Source: JACZWL01 sp046756445 (lineage in GTDB: Bacteria > Pseudomonadota > Gammaproteobacteria > Steroidobacterales > Woeseiaceae). Taken from it: 28,863 bases of DNA. Within the stretch, counting starts at the first letter, position 1. Each line of letters opens with the position of its first letter. This document shows positions 1 to 9,202 of this stretch, one piece after another. The notes under the pieces are model-generated. The model ran no database searches and was not told the DNA's origin. It was given only the letters and a program-made list of their open reading frames with translations. The translations under genes were made by a program, and so were the position numbers. The stretch is from positions 1-28,863 of the forward strand of contig JBHHWI010000026.1 in assembly GCA_046756445.1 (NCBI GenBank), given 5' to 3'.

Positions 1-189
1 ATCGCAAACGAATCTCTGGCCATTTTCAAAACAGAGTTTTTCAACAGAATAGGCCGTCTGCCGTCTTTCGAGAAGGATGGTGTCGAGCGGCGGGTAAGCG
101 TCCGACAGCAACCGCCCAAATGTTACGATGCCAATTGGCAAATTTTGACGCAAAGCGGCAAGCACCAAATCGTTGAATCACGGTCTTAA
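1..189 (+). CDS. C-terminal end of an unidentified ORF, cut by window start
   Basis: An open frame runs from base 1 to a TAA at 187-189, giving 62 residues with no start inside the window. The peptide begins IANESLAIFKTEFF and ends GKHQIVESRS. It is basic, with no membrane segment. I do not recognise a family. The IANESLAIFKTEFF stretch faintly recalls the end of some transposase or integrase cores, but this is too weak to name. Composition is more AT-rich than the operon downstream. It may also be non-coding. Confidence 0.3.
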   Translation: MANESLAIFKTEFFNRIGRLPSFEKDGVERRVSVRQQPPKCYDANWQILTQSGKHQIVESRS

Positions 190-224
190 GGCGTAGTGGT
201 ACACGGTAATTCGTACGCCAACGA

Positions 225-626
225 ATGAAGCATCTGCATTACTGGTTTGCCTTAATCCTCATTACAGTGCTGTTCTTTGGCGGTACTCCCAGATGGGCTT
301 CCCTGGAGGTACTCAAACACCCGGAAATTGCTGGATGGTCTTTGGCCAAGTTGACAAACGAGTCCGCTGGGGTTATCTGGTTTGATGGATATTTTCCGTG
401 GAGACCTGCTCTGGGATATCAAAGAAAGGTTGGGAATACGTGGGAAACTCAGTTCGGGCTGGGTTGCGGAAACGACTGGCGCGGATGGCAACCATTGCTT
501 CCCGGTCAATCGATTAGCTACGAGGTTGACCTCTCCGGTGAATGGACTCGTGTAGCTGCGAGAGTCTCGCCAACAATAGGCATACCCCGAATCATCGCAA
601 GTGCAGATGCAAGTGCTGACAGATAG
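225..626 (+). CDS. Hypothetical exported or membrane-anchored small protein
   Basis: An ATG ORF of 133 codons. Residues 4-20 form a hydrophobic stretch after a short basic start (MKHLHYWFALILITVLFFGG), consistent with a signal peptide or single membrane anchor. The remainder is rich in Trp, Gly and Pro (for example WFDGYFPW and GCGNDWRGWQPLLPG) and would be extracytoplasmic. No convincing Shine-Dalgarno precedes the ATG. It belongs to the AT-richer segment at the left end of the window. No family recognised. The signal-like N-terminus is the main reason to believe it is a gene; an antisense ORF of similar length (252-701) looks like a shadow. Confidence 0.45.
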   Translation: MKHLHYWFALILITVLFFGGTPRWASLEVLKHPEIAGWSLAKLTNESAGVIWFDGYFPWRPALGYQRKVGNTWETQFGLGCGNDWRGWQPLLPGQSISYEVDLSGEWTRVAARVSPTIGIPRIIASADASADR

Positions 627-798
627 TTGAAACCGGCTGGCCGCTTCTGGTCGCGACCCGCCGTCCGGTGCTTCTGAGGTAAATGATGGCTGTCGACCCA
701 ACGCGGACGTCGAGCCTGTAATATCCTAAGTGGCGGGGGGATGACCTGAAGGTAACGGTCAGCCGATGTTTAAGTGACGCCCAAGTTCGGATTCAAAG

Positions 799-1284
799 AT
801 GTCTGACTCCAACTCTATCGAAATACGCTCGCTCACGTCCGACGACGTGACGTTGATGGAAGCCATGTTGACGATGTTTGGCGAGGCGTTCCAAGAGGTT
901 GCAACCTACAGCGGTGCCCGTCCCAGTAATGCCTATCTCGAACGGTTGCTGGCGAACGATTACTTTATCGCGCTTGCCGCGTTGAAGAATGGCGTGGTTG
1001 TTGGCGGTATCGCAGCATATGAGCTCGTCAAGTTCGAACAGGAGCGCAGCGAAATCTACATCTACGATCTGGCAGTTGCAGCCGCGCACCGGCGCAAAGG
1101 CATCGCCACGGCGCTCATTGGGGAAGTACAGAAAATTGCGGCGACGCGTCAAGCCCATATCGTATTCGTACAGGCCTATCTCGGTGATACACCGGCGACA
1201 GCGCTGTACTCGAAACTCGGAAGACGCGAAGATGTGTTGCATTTTGAAATCGAAGTTAATCAAGGATGGCCCATGCCGTTATAA
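799..1284 (+). CDS. AAC(3)-I-like aminoglycoside 3-N-acetyltransferase (GNAT family)
   Basis: A 161-residue protein of the GNAT acetyltransferase fold. The stretch KFEQERSEIYIYDLAV followed by HRRKGIATALI is close to what I recall of the AAC(3)-I (gentamicin acetyltransferase) subfamily: the first part is a subfamily signature and RRKGIA is the acetyl-CoA pyrophosphate-binding loop (motif A). The C-terminal LGDTPATALYSKLGRREDVLHFEI also matches that subfamily. Length is normal for it (about 150-177 residues). The predicted reaction is acetyl-CoA-dependent acetylation of the 3-amino group of 2-deoxystreptamine aminoglycosides, but chromosomal homologues often have unknown native substrates. 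No integron attC site was found beside it. It is followed 24 bp later by a small unknown gene. Confidence 0.8.
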   Translation: MSDSNSIEIRSLTSDDVTLMEAMLTMFGEAFQEVATYSGARPSNAYLERLLANDYFIALAALKNGVVVGGIAAYELVKFEQERSEIYIYDLAVAAAHRRKGIATALIGEVQKIAATRQAHIVFVQAYLGDTPATALYSKLGRREDVLHFEIEVNQGWPMPL

Positions 1285-1308
1285 TGATTGTCGACAAGGG
1301 GGCTGCAG

Positions 1309-1557
1309 ATGACAGAGTCTGAACACGACTGGATTGAGTATTGGGCGGTATTCACCGACGCGGGCGGTATTATCCAGTCAAATAAGTATTATTCTGAGTG
1401 GACTGCGCGTCAATTCAAGCGCGTGATGGAACAAAAACTGAAGGCGGTGGGAATTCACGATGCCAGGCTGTGGATAGAACATGGCCGGTATGACCGCATG
1501 GTTGACCCAGATCACCGAAAGTACTTGAACGGGTGGGAGGTACTGCCAGCCAGATAG
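1309..1557 (+). CDS. Small hypothetical protein downstream of the acetyltransferase
   Basis: An 82-residue ORF (MTESEHDWIEYWAVFTDAGG...) with a good purine-rich ribosome site (AAGGGGG at about 1295-1302) seven bases before the ATG at 1309, which I prefer to the upstream TTG at 1288. It is soluble, acidic and aromatic-rich, with no signal peptide. The spacing of 24 bp after the acetyltransferase suggests co-transcription. I do not recognise the family and propose no function. Confidence 0.5.
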   Translation: MTESEHDWIEYWAVFTDAGGIIQSNKYYSEWTARQFKRVMEQKLKAVGIHDARLWIEHGRYDRMVDPDHRKYLNGWEVLPAR

Positions 1558-1793
1558 TCGCAACGAATGATCGCCGCATCATAATCCCATTGCCTATCCG
1601 TGCGACTTTCGTGGACGCAAGCGACCAACCGCCGAAAAGAGTGGACGAACAGTATCTTCCCGATGAAGAATACCCGCAGTACGCACTATATGATCACAGT
1701 GGCGCGTGGATAGGGATGTACACGATTGTTCTGGAGTGTGGTGCACCATCGATCAGAGGAGAAGCTCTTGAAGGCCCCGCCAAAGATCGGTGA
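1533..1793 (+). CDS. Doubtful small ORF between unknown gene and CBS protein
   Basis: An 86-codon frame that starts at a GTG inside the preceding gene and ends inside the CBS gene. The middle (DEEYPQYALYDHSGAWIGMYTI) reads like protein rather than random sequence. However, both ends overlap better-supported genes and there is no convincing ribosome site. It could be a decayed gene remnant or a translationally coupled small protein. Nothing else is seen in 1558-1767. Confidence 0.2.
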   Translation: MGGTASQIVATNDRRIIIPLPIRATFVDASDQPPKRVDEQYLPDEEYPQYALYDHSGAWIGMYTIVLECGAPSIRGEALEGPAKDR

Positions 1794-2175
1794 GTTTATG
1801 GACGCAGTGGTGCCCACCCTCAGCCCTGAGACCGAGATCCTGAAGGCGGTCGACTTCCTGCTGCGTCATCGGGTGACCGGAGCCCCGGTGGTCGACTCCG
1901 ATGGGAGACTGGCGGGAATCATCACTGAAACGGACCTGCTCAGGCTGGTGACCGAGGGCATTCAGGGCCAACCTCCTACGGAGGCAACGGTGGCAGAGTA
2001 CATGACCACCGATGTGGTGACCGTGTCTCCAACGGTAGACATCTACTATGTCGCAGGCATATTCCTTAATAACAAGTTCAGGCGCCTACCCGTAGTCAAA
2101 GACGGCAAGATGGTCGGAGCCATCACGCGCTTTGACCTGCTCCGCCTCATACGGACGCTCTCAGCGATACCCTGA
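1768..2175 (+). CDS. CBS-domain pair protein
   Basis: A 135-residue protein made of two CBS motifs, roughly residues 7-60 and 73-130. Each shows the usual pattern of VTGAPVVDSDGRLAGIITETDLL and FRRLPVVKDGKMVGAITRFDLL. Stand-alone CBS pairs bind adenine nucleotides and act as energy or redox sensors on partner proteins. I chose the TTG at 1768 because AGGAG (1757-1761) sits six bases upstream; the frame continues further 5' without a better start. It converges with hcrB, with only 14 bases between the two stops. Whether it has any role in the aromatic operon is not evident. Confidence 0.75.
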   Translation: MKAPPKIGEFMDAVVPTLSPETEILKAVDFLLRHRVTGAPVVDSDGRLAGIITETDLLRLVTEGIQGQPPTEATVAEYMTTDVVTVSPTVDIYYVAGIFLNNKFRRLPVVKDGKMVGAITRFDLLRLIRTLSAIP

Positions 2176-2192
2176 TGACGAGGATATCGTCA
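2176..2192. terminator. Short hairpin between convergent CBS gene and hcrB
   Basis: TGACGA at 2176-2181 pairs with TCGTCA at 2187-2192 around a five-base loop. The hairpin lies exactly between the two convergent stop codons and overlaps the hcrB stop. The stem is short and no T-run follows on either strand, so termination is only a possibility. Confidence 0.2.
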
Positions 2193-3218
2193 GACGACTT
2201 CGAGCCTGTGACGCGGTCGCATGCGCACGGGGGGCATGCCGGCGATTTCTCTCAGGGCCGCGGTCACGTAGTGCTCGGTCATCTTGCCGCGCCATGATGC
2301 CGCGAAATCCGTGTTGTCCATGGGCCGGGCGATCTTGTGCGCGGCAGGGGCGATTTTTGCGATCGCCTCTTCCGTGATCTCGTTGCCGATGAGAACGGTC
2401 TCGATCTCCGGGACCGGCATCGGGGCCGAGCCCACGGCGCCCAGGTACAGGGCGGCGCGGGTGACCACGTCTTTGTCCTCGGTCCATACGGCGGCCGCGA
2501 CCGACAAAGTGGAGAAGTCGATGGAGCCGCGCCGTCTGAGCTTCCAGAATGCCGAGCGGCAATGCCTGCTGTCGCTTTTGCCCGGGATGATGATCTCGGT
2601 CAGGATCTCCTCGGGCCGCTTGGCCAGATAGTCGATGCCGTCGTCCAGGTACATGTGTCTGAGCGGCAGCTCGCGCGCGCCCTTTTTCGACACCAGTCTG
2701 ACGCTCGCATCCAGCGCGCAGAGTATCGGCGCCGAATCACTCGCGGTGTGCGCCCAGCATTTCGGCGATTTGGTCGCGACCCAGCAGATCTCTCCCTGTT
2801 CCTTGAGGCAGTAGTCGATCGAACGGCGCCATTCCTCGGTCTGGTTGTAATAGGTGCAGCGGGTGTCGATGCAAAGATTGCCGCCGATGGTGCCCATGTT
2901 GCGCAAGGGCGGGGAAGAGATCGAGGCGATTGCGGTCGCCAGCGCCGGATAGCGTTCCCGGATCTTGTCGTCTCTGAGGATGTCGGTCAGCGTCGCCGTG
3001 GCGCCGAGCCGGATGTCCGTGTTTGCGGTATCGATCGAAGCGAGGTCCGGGATCGACATCAGGCTGACCACGGTCTCGGCCTTCTGATGGCGCCGCTTCA
3101 TGTTGGGCCAGAGGTCCGTGCCGCCGGCCACCAGCCGGGTATCGCCGCCGGCGATCAGTTGCGCCGCCTCCTTTAGGGTCGCAGGCATAACCAGCTTAAT
3201 CGGTGGTAAGCGTAGCAC
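2190..3218 (-). CDS. hcrB: 4-hydroxybenzoyl-CoA reductase, FAD/[4Fe-4S] (beta) subunit
   Basis: A 342-residue FAD-binding medium subunit of the xanthine oxidase family, with FAD motifs AGGTDL (31-36) and GTIGGNLC (109-116). It carries the insertion that is special to 4-hydroxybenzoyl-CoA reductases: Cys121, Cys137, Cys145 and Cys154 have the spacing of the extra [4Fe-4S] ligands known from Thauera aromatica HcrB. That makes the assignment to HCR rather than a generic molybdenum hydroxylase strong. The likely start is a GTG at 3218 with GGAG seven bases upstream; it overlaps the hcrA end by 23 bp, indicating translational coupling. The subunit passes electrons from ferredoxin through the extra cluster and FAD to the [2Fe-2S] clusters of HcrC. 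Last gene of the operon. Confidence 0.93.
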   Translation of the reverse strand: MLRLPPIKLVMPATLKEAAQLIAGGDTRLVAGGTDLWPNMKRRHQKAETVVSLMSIPDLASIDTANTDIRLGATATLTDILRDDKIRERYPALATAIASISSPPLRNMGTIGGNLCIDTRCTYYNQTEEWRRSIDYCLKEQGEICWVATKSPKCWAHTASDSAPILCALDASVRLVSKKGARELPLRHMYLDDGIDYLAKRPEEILTEIIIPGKSDSRHCRSAFWKLRRRGSIDFSTLSVAAAVWTEDKDVVTRAALYLGAVGSAPMPVPEIETVLIGNEITEEAIAKIAPAAHKIARPMDNTDFAASWRGKMTEHYVTAALREIAGMPPVRMRPRHRLEVV

Positions 3219-5754
3219 TGCTGTGCTCCTTCAAGGCCTCGTCGCGGTCCTTCATCGTGCCCGACGCCGAGCGCAGGCCCTTTTTCCTCGCCTTCGGGTC
3301 ATCGGCGGCGCGCCCGTCGCCGCCTTCCTCGGGCGTATGCACGATCAGTGGCTCGCCGTAGTCGATGTCCGGAAACTCCGTGGGGCCGACCCGCGGTTCG
3401 CGCCCTTCTGCGGCCGCCTTGAGTCCCTTGAGAATCAGGTCGGGATGTATCGGCACCTGGTCGATGCGCACCCCGACCGCGTCGAAGATCGCGTTGGCAA
3501 CGGCCGGCATGATCGGCAGCAACGGGCCCTGGCCGGCTTCCTTGGCGCCATACGGGCCGCGCTCGTCGTCGGTCTCGATCAGGTAGCAGGTCATGGCCGG
3601 CATGTCGTGGAAGCCCGGGCTCTTGTACTCCAGCATCGAGGGCATCTTGTGCACCAGCGATCCCGACAGGCGCTTCGGCAGGCGGCGGAACGCCTGCTCC
3701 TCCATCACCGCCTCGCCGAGGCCCATGTAGACGCTGCCCTCGATCTGTCCCAGCGCCAGCACGGGATTGAGGGCGCGACCGATGTCGTGGGCGATCCAGA
3801 CTTCGCGGACCTCATAGACGCCGGTGGCGGGATCGACCTCGACTTCGATGACGCTGGCCGAGTACGAATAGGTCGGCGAGGGGCCGACCCCGGCGCCGCG
3901 ATAGCGCCCCGGGGCGCGCGGCGGGATGTATGAGCCCGTGGTGCCCAGGGTGCCGAAACGGGACTCCGCGATCACCACCGCTTCCTTGAATGCGATGGCC
4001 TCGTCCGGTTCGTCGGCCGGGAAGACCCGGCCGTCGGCGAATACCAGCGACTCCCTGGGCCGCTCCATGTGCTCGGCGACCGCTTCGGCGATTTTGTCCC
4101 GCGCGCTCTCGGCCGCCTGCCTGGCAGCCTGGCCGACCATCAGGGTGACGCGCGAGGAATAGCTGCCGAGGTCCACCGGGGTCAGGTCGGTGTCGGCCAC
4201 GCACAGGCGTATGTCTTTGAGATCGATGCCCAGGATCTCGGCGACGATGCCGGCGAGAATGCTGTCCGAGCCCTGGCCGATCTCGGCCTCGCCGCAGAAC
4301 ACCGCGACGTTGCCGCTGCGATCGAGCTTGAGCTGCACGCCCGACTGCGGCATGTGGTTCCAGTAGATCGGCAGGCCGGCGCCCGTCATGTAGGCGCTGC
4401 ATGCCAAGCCCAGCCCGCGGCCCCTGGGCAGTTTGCCGTAACGGTCGTTCCAGCCGCTGCCCGCGACCACCGCCTCGATGCATTCCTTCAGGCCGATGCT
4501 GCCGAGGCGCAGCCAGTTGGCGGTGATCGAGCCGGGCTCGGCGAGGTTCTTCAGGCGAAGTTCCGCCGGATCGATGCCCAGCGCGTGCGCGGCCTTGTCG
4601 AGATGCACCTCGAAGGCGAAACGCGGTTGCGGCGTGCCGTGACCCCGCTTGGGTCCGCAGGGCGGTTTGTTGGTGAAGGCGCGCGCGCCCTCGAACCAGT
4701 AACTCGGCAGCCGGTAGGTGGTGGTCTGCAGCGCGCCGGTGTAATAGGTGCTGGCGACGCCGTAGCTGCCGAAGGCGCCGCCGTCGAGCGTGGTGCGCAG
4801 GTGCTGCGCGGTCATGGTGCCGTCCTTGCGGAATCCGGTCCTGACATGCATCTGCACCGGATGGCGGCCGCGGTGGCAGTAGAACACCTCCTCGCGGGTC
4901 ATGGTGATCTTGGCCGGGCGGCCGAGCTTGAGCGCCATCTTCGCGGCCACGATCTCGTGGTTGAACGGGTCGCTCTTGCCGCCAAACCCGCCGCCGTTGG
5001 AACAGGCAATGACGCGGATGCGCGAAGATGGAAGGCCGAGGGTCCTGGTCAGCGCCCGGTGCACGTAATGCGGGCACTGCGTCGCCGAATACACGGTGAC
5101 GCGATCGTCGTCCTCGGCAATAGCGACCGTCGAGTGCTGTTCCAGCGCCAGGTGATTGCTGCCCTCGTAATAGATATTGTCTTCGAGTATGCGGTCGGCG
5201 GCCTCGAAGCCTCGATCGATGTCGCCGAACTTCAGCGAGATCTTCTTGTGTATGTTGCCGTCGTCCGCGTAAGGGTGGATCTGCGGCTCGGGCGTGGCGA
5301 GCGCTTCCTCGACGCTGGCGATGGTCGGCAGCATCTCGTAGTCGACCCTGACGGCCAGCGCCGCCTCGTGCGCGACGTCTTCCGATGTAGCGGCGATGGC
5401 CGCCACGGGGTCGCCGACGAAGCGCACCGTGTCGATGGCCAGGGCATGCTCGTCCTCCGACACGGGCATGATGCCGAAAGCCTCCGGCAGTTCCTCTCCG
5501 ATGAGCGTGCCCAGCACGCCTTCGGTGGCGAGCGCCGCCGAAAAGTCGACGCCCTTGATACGGGCGTGCGGCAGGCTGCTGCGGACGAGCTTGATATGGC
5601 ACATGCGCGGAAAATCCAGGTCGTCCGCGAAACGGGTCTGTCCGGTGACCTTGGCGCGGCCGTCGACCCGGCGAAACGGCTTGCCGATGATCCTGAAACC
5701 GGCATCCGCCTGCTGCGCGTCCTGCCTGCGTGCTGTCGGGATTGCCTTGACCAT
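3196..5754 (-). CDS. hcrA: 4-hydroxybenzoyl-CoA reductase, molybdenum (alpha) subunit
   Basis: A large molybdopterin subunit of the xanthine oxidase family, 852 residues from the ATG at 5754, which lies 8 bp after the hcrC stop. An in-frame start at 5841 would overlap hcrC and is less likely. Family motifs include GGGFGGKSDPF (Moco binding), LALEQHSTVA, GEAEIGQGSDS, GSYSSRVT and, near the C-terminus, GPYGAKEAGQGPL, which holds the conserved active-site Glu. These resemble Thauera HcrA closely. The protein is longer than that homologue (about 770 residues as I recall), mainly through a charged C-terminal tail. It catalyses ferredoxin-driven reductive removal of the para-hydroxyl of 4-hydroxybenzoyl-CoA, giving benzoyl-CoA. 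Sits between hcrC and hcrB. Confidence 0.92.
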   Translation of the reverse strand: MVKAIPTARRQDAQQADAGFRIIGKPFRRVDGRAKVTGQTRFADDLDFPRMCHIKLVRSSLPHARIKGVDFSAALATEGVLGTLIGEELPEAFGIMPVSEDEHALAIDTVRFVGDPVAAIAATSEDVAHEAALAVRVDYEMLPTIASVEEALATPEPQIHPYADDGNIHKKISLKFGDIDRGFEAADRILEDNIYYEGSNHLALEQHSTVAIAEDDDRVTVYSATQCPHYVHRALTRTLGLPSSRIRVIACSNGGGFGGKSDPFNHEIVAAKMALKLGRPAKITMTREEVFYCHRGRHPVQMHVRTGFRKDGTMTAQHLRTTLDGGAFGSYGVASTYYTGALQTTTYRLPSYWFEGARAFTNKPPCGPKRGHGTPQPRFAFEVHLDKAAHALGIDPAELRLKNLAEPGSITANWLRLGSIGLKECIEAVVAGSGWNDRYGKLPRGRGLGLACSAYMTGAGLPIYWNHMPQSGVQLKLDRSGNVAVFCGEAEIGQGSDSILAGIVAEILGIDLKDIRLCVADTDLTPVDLGSYSSRVTLMVGQAARQAAESARDKIAEAVAEHMERPRESLVFADGRVFPADEPDEAIAFKEAVVIAESRFGTLGTTGSYIPPRAPGRYRGAGVGPSPTYSYSASVIEVEVDPATGVYEVREVWIAHDIGRALNPVLALGQIEGSVYMGLGEAVMEEQAFRRLPKRLSGSLVHKMPSMLEYKSPGFHDMPAMTCYLIETDDERGPYGAKEAGQGPLLPIMPAVANAIFDAVGVRIDQVPIHPDLILKGLKAAAEGREPRVGPTEFPDIDYGEPLIVHTPEEGGDGRAADDPKARKKGLRSASGTMKDRDEALKEHSSATLTTD

Positions 5755-5762
5755 GTCCGGCC

Positions 5763-6305
5763 CTACCGAGGGACCTCGTGCCCGGTGAACAATGCCTCGT
5801 CGGGCCGCCAGTCTTCGCCTCTTTGTTTTGCCGCCGCCCACTTGACGGCCTCGACGATGCGGTGGTAGCCGGTACAGCGGCAGATGTTGCCGGACAGCGC
5901 TTCGGCAATCTGCTCGTCATCCGCATCGGGTATCTCGTTCAGCAGCGCTTCGGCCACCATGAGGATGCCCGGCGTGCAATAGCCGCATTGCGCCGCGCCG
6001 AGGTCGGCGAAAGTCTGCTGCAACGGATGCAGAGAATTTCCCTGCTGCAAGCCCTCGACGGTCCGGATGGACTTGCCGATGACGCCGGTGGTGATCTGCA
6101 GGCAGGACAGCACCGGCTCGCCGTCCACCAGCACCGCGCAGGCGCCGCATTCGCCCAGCTCGCAGCCGTGCTTGGTGCCGGTCAGCTTGCACTCCTCGCG
6201 CAGCACCTCGAGCAGGGTATGGTGGGTCGGGAACACCACCGGGTATTCATCGCCGTTGACCTCGAGCACGGCCGCGGTCATGCCGTCAGGGATATCGCTC
6301 GGCAT
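5763..6305 (-). CDS. hcrC: 4-hydroxybenzoyl-CoA reductase, [2Fe-2S] (gamma) subunit
   Basis: A 180-residue small subunit with two [2Fe-2S] domains. The N-terminal plant-type cluster has Cys48, Cys53, Cys56 and Cys68 (GCELGECGACAVLV...SCL). The C-terminal helical-bundle cluster has Cys107, Cys110, Cys142 and Cys144 (CGYCTPG...ICRCTGY). Length and motifs fit the small subunits of the xanthine oxidase family. On sequence alone it could belong to any such enzyme; the HCR call comes from its hcrB neighbour with the extra cluster insert. It starts 1 bp after the korB stop, so it lies in the same transcript as the electron-supplying enzyme. Confidence 0.9.
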   Translation of the reverse strand: MPSDIPDGMTAAVLEVNGDEYPVVFPTHHTLLEVLREECKLTGTKHGCELGECGACAVLVDGEPVLSCLQITTGVIGKSIRTVEGLQQGNSLHPLQQTFADLGAAQCGYCTPGILMVAEALLNEIPDADDEQIAEALSGNICRCTGYHRIVEAVKWAAAKQRGEDWRPDEALFTGHEVPR

Positions 6306-6306
6306 A

Positions 6307-7289
<983 letters not shown>

Positions 7290-7293
<4 letters not shown>

Positions 7294-9188
7294 CGTGCCT
7301 CCCGTTTCGCGGGCCGCTTGTTCGCGGCGACCACCACCGGCCCCAGCAGGGATTGCATCTTTTCGATCAACTCCGACACCAGGAAGGGCTGGCCCGTGAC
7401 CTTGCAGAATGGCGTGGCGTCCAGGCCGAGCCGGCCGCGCAGCAAGGTCGAGAACTGTCCCGTGTTCATCTCCGGGACCAAAATCTCCTTGAAATTACCG
7501 GCCAGCGCCGCGAGGTTTCGCGGCAGCGGATTGAGGTATCTGATATGCGTGAAGCCGACCCCGGGATGCGAGGCGCGTATTTCCTTGACGGCCTGGAAGA
7601 TCGGCCCGTAGGTGGAGCCCCAGCCGATGACCAGCAGATCGCCTTCATCCGGCCCGAGTTCCATGGTCTGCGCCGGGACGAAGCTGGCGAGGGCGGCAAT
7701 CTTGTCGGCCCGCATGTCCGTCATCCGCTGATGGTTGTCGGGGTCGTAGGAGATATGACCGGTATCGATGTCTTTCTCGAGGCCGCCCAGCCGGTGCATC
7801 AGCCCGGGCATGCCCGGCGTGATCCACGGCCGGCCGAGGGTCTCCGGGTCACGTTCGAATGCCATGCCCTGGGTGTCGCGTGATTCGTCGGGCGCAGGCG
7901 GCGCATCGATCGCTATCGGTTCGATGTCGCCTAACTCGGGTATGCGCCACGGTTCCGCGGCATTCGCCAGATAGCCGTCGCTCAACAGGATCACCGGCGT
8001 CATGTGCCGGACGGCGATGCGTACCGCCTCGATCGCCGCATCAAAGCAATCGCCGGCCGACATTGCGGCGATGACGGGGATCGGCGTGTCAGCGTTGCGG
8101 CCGTACACGGCCTGGTAAAGATCGGATTGCTCCGTCTTGGTCGGCAGACCGGTCGACGGCCCGCCCCGCTGCGAATTGATGATCACCAGCGGCAGCTCGG
8201 CATTGACTGCAAGTCCCATCGCTTCCGATTTCAGCGCGATGCCGGGACCCGAACTCGAGGTCACGCCGACGACGCCTGCGTAGGACGCACCGATCGCGGC
8301 GCAGATGGCGGCGATCTCGTCCTCCGCCTGAAAGGTGCCGACGCCGAGCTCGCCGAGGCGCGACAGCCGGTGCAACAGGGGCGAGGCCGGCGTGATCGGG
8401 TAGGAGCAAAACAGCACCGGCCGGTCTGCGAGCTCGCCTGCGGCGGCCAGACCGAGCGCCAGGGCTTCGGAGCCGGTGATACCGCGATACTCCCCGGCCG
8501 GCAGGTCCGCCGCGCTGATGTCGAACCGGGGCACCGCCGCCGACAGTTCCGCGGTCTCGCCGTAGGCGTGGCCCGCGTGCAGGGCGGCCAGATTCGCGTC
8601 CCTGACGACTTCCCTTGTCGAGAACTTCAGCCTGATCCAGTTTTCAATGGGCTCGAGACGGCGATCGAACATCCACATCAGCAGACCGAGCGCCCAGAAA
8701 TTCTTGCAGCGGCCGGCATCGCTCTTGGAAAGCCCGAAGGGTCTCACGGCCTCGAGGTTGAGCCGGCCGATATCGACGGACACGAGCTGGTAATCGTCCG
8801 TCTCGCCGGTTTCCCGGGGATCCGCGCCGTAGCCGGCCTTGCCCAGGTTGCGCGCCGTGAAGCCGTCGTTGTTGACGATCACGAGCGCACCGGCGGCCAG
8901 CAGCGGCAGGCTGACCCTGAGCGCGGCCGGGTTGAAGGCCACTACGACATCGGGCGCGTCGCCGGCGGTGGTGATCGGGTCTGCACCGATGTTCATCTGA
9001 TAGGCGGAGACGCCGAAGGTCGTGCCCGCGGGCGCGCGGATCTCGGCCGGGTAATCCGGGAAGGTCGCGAAGTCCTTGCCGGAGAGCGCCGTGGAGGCGA
9101 TGAACTGCGATCCCATGAGCTGAATGCCGTCGCCGGAATCGCCGGCCAGGCGCACGACGATCGAATCCATTGATCTCCTGTCAGTCAT
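7290..9188 (-). CDS. korA: 2-oxoglutarate:ferredoxin oxidoreductase, fused gamma-alpha subunit
   Basis: A 632-residue subunit with the gamma domain at the N-terminus (about residues 8-190, beginning VVRLAGDSGDGIQLMGSQF) fused to the pyrimidine-binding alpha domain (about 230-600; CSYPITPASPLLHRLS, QAEDEIAAICAAIGASYAG, SSSGPGIALKSEAMGLAV, SQRGGPSTGLPTKTEQSDL). This gamma-alpha fusion plus a separate beta chain is the KorAB arrangement. Two starts are plausible: ATG 9188 after GGAGG and ATG 9170 after AGGAG, each with about four bases of spacing. It lies 14 bp after the DUF4863 gene and overlaps korB by four bases. The enzyme would oxidise 2-oxoglutarate to succinyl-CoA and reduce ferredoxin in the cytoplasm. 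Confidence 0.87.
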
Positions 9189-9202
9189 GAGACCTCCGGG
9201 AT

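Noticed and set aside
1..189. Transposase or integrase fragment at the window start.
   Set aside because: Only a weak impression from IANESLAIFKTEFF; no catalytic residues or terminal repeats in view.
627..798. Possible integron attC site before the AAC(3)-I-like gene: a hairpin at 688-716 with a two-base bulge and ACCCAAC in the loop.
   Set aside because: No matching GTTRRRY core at a suitable distance, no second site after the gene, and the next gene follows after only 24 bp. More likely a chance hairpin; no T-run for a terminator either.
3812..5926. Long ORFs of about 600-700 codons overlapping hcrA on both strands (for example 4069-5868 + and 3812-5926 - in another frame).
   Set aside because: They are Arg/Ala/Gly-rich or low-complexity translations typical of GC-rich shadow frames, and hcrA itself is unambiguous by motifs.
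2190..6305. hcrABC as a carbon monoxide dehydrogenase or xanthine dehydrogenase set (coxMSL/xdh).
   Set aside because: The medium subunit has the four-cysteine insert specific for 4-hydroxybenzoyl-CoA reductase, and the context is aromatic CoA metabolism.
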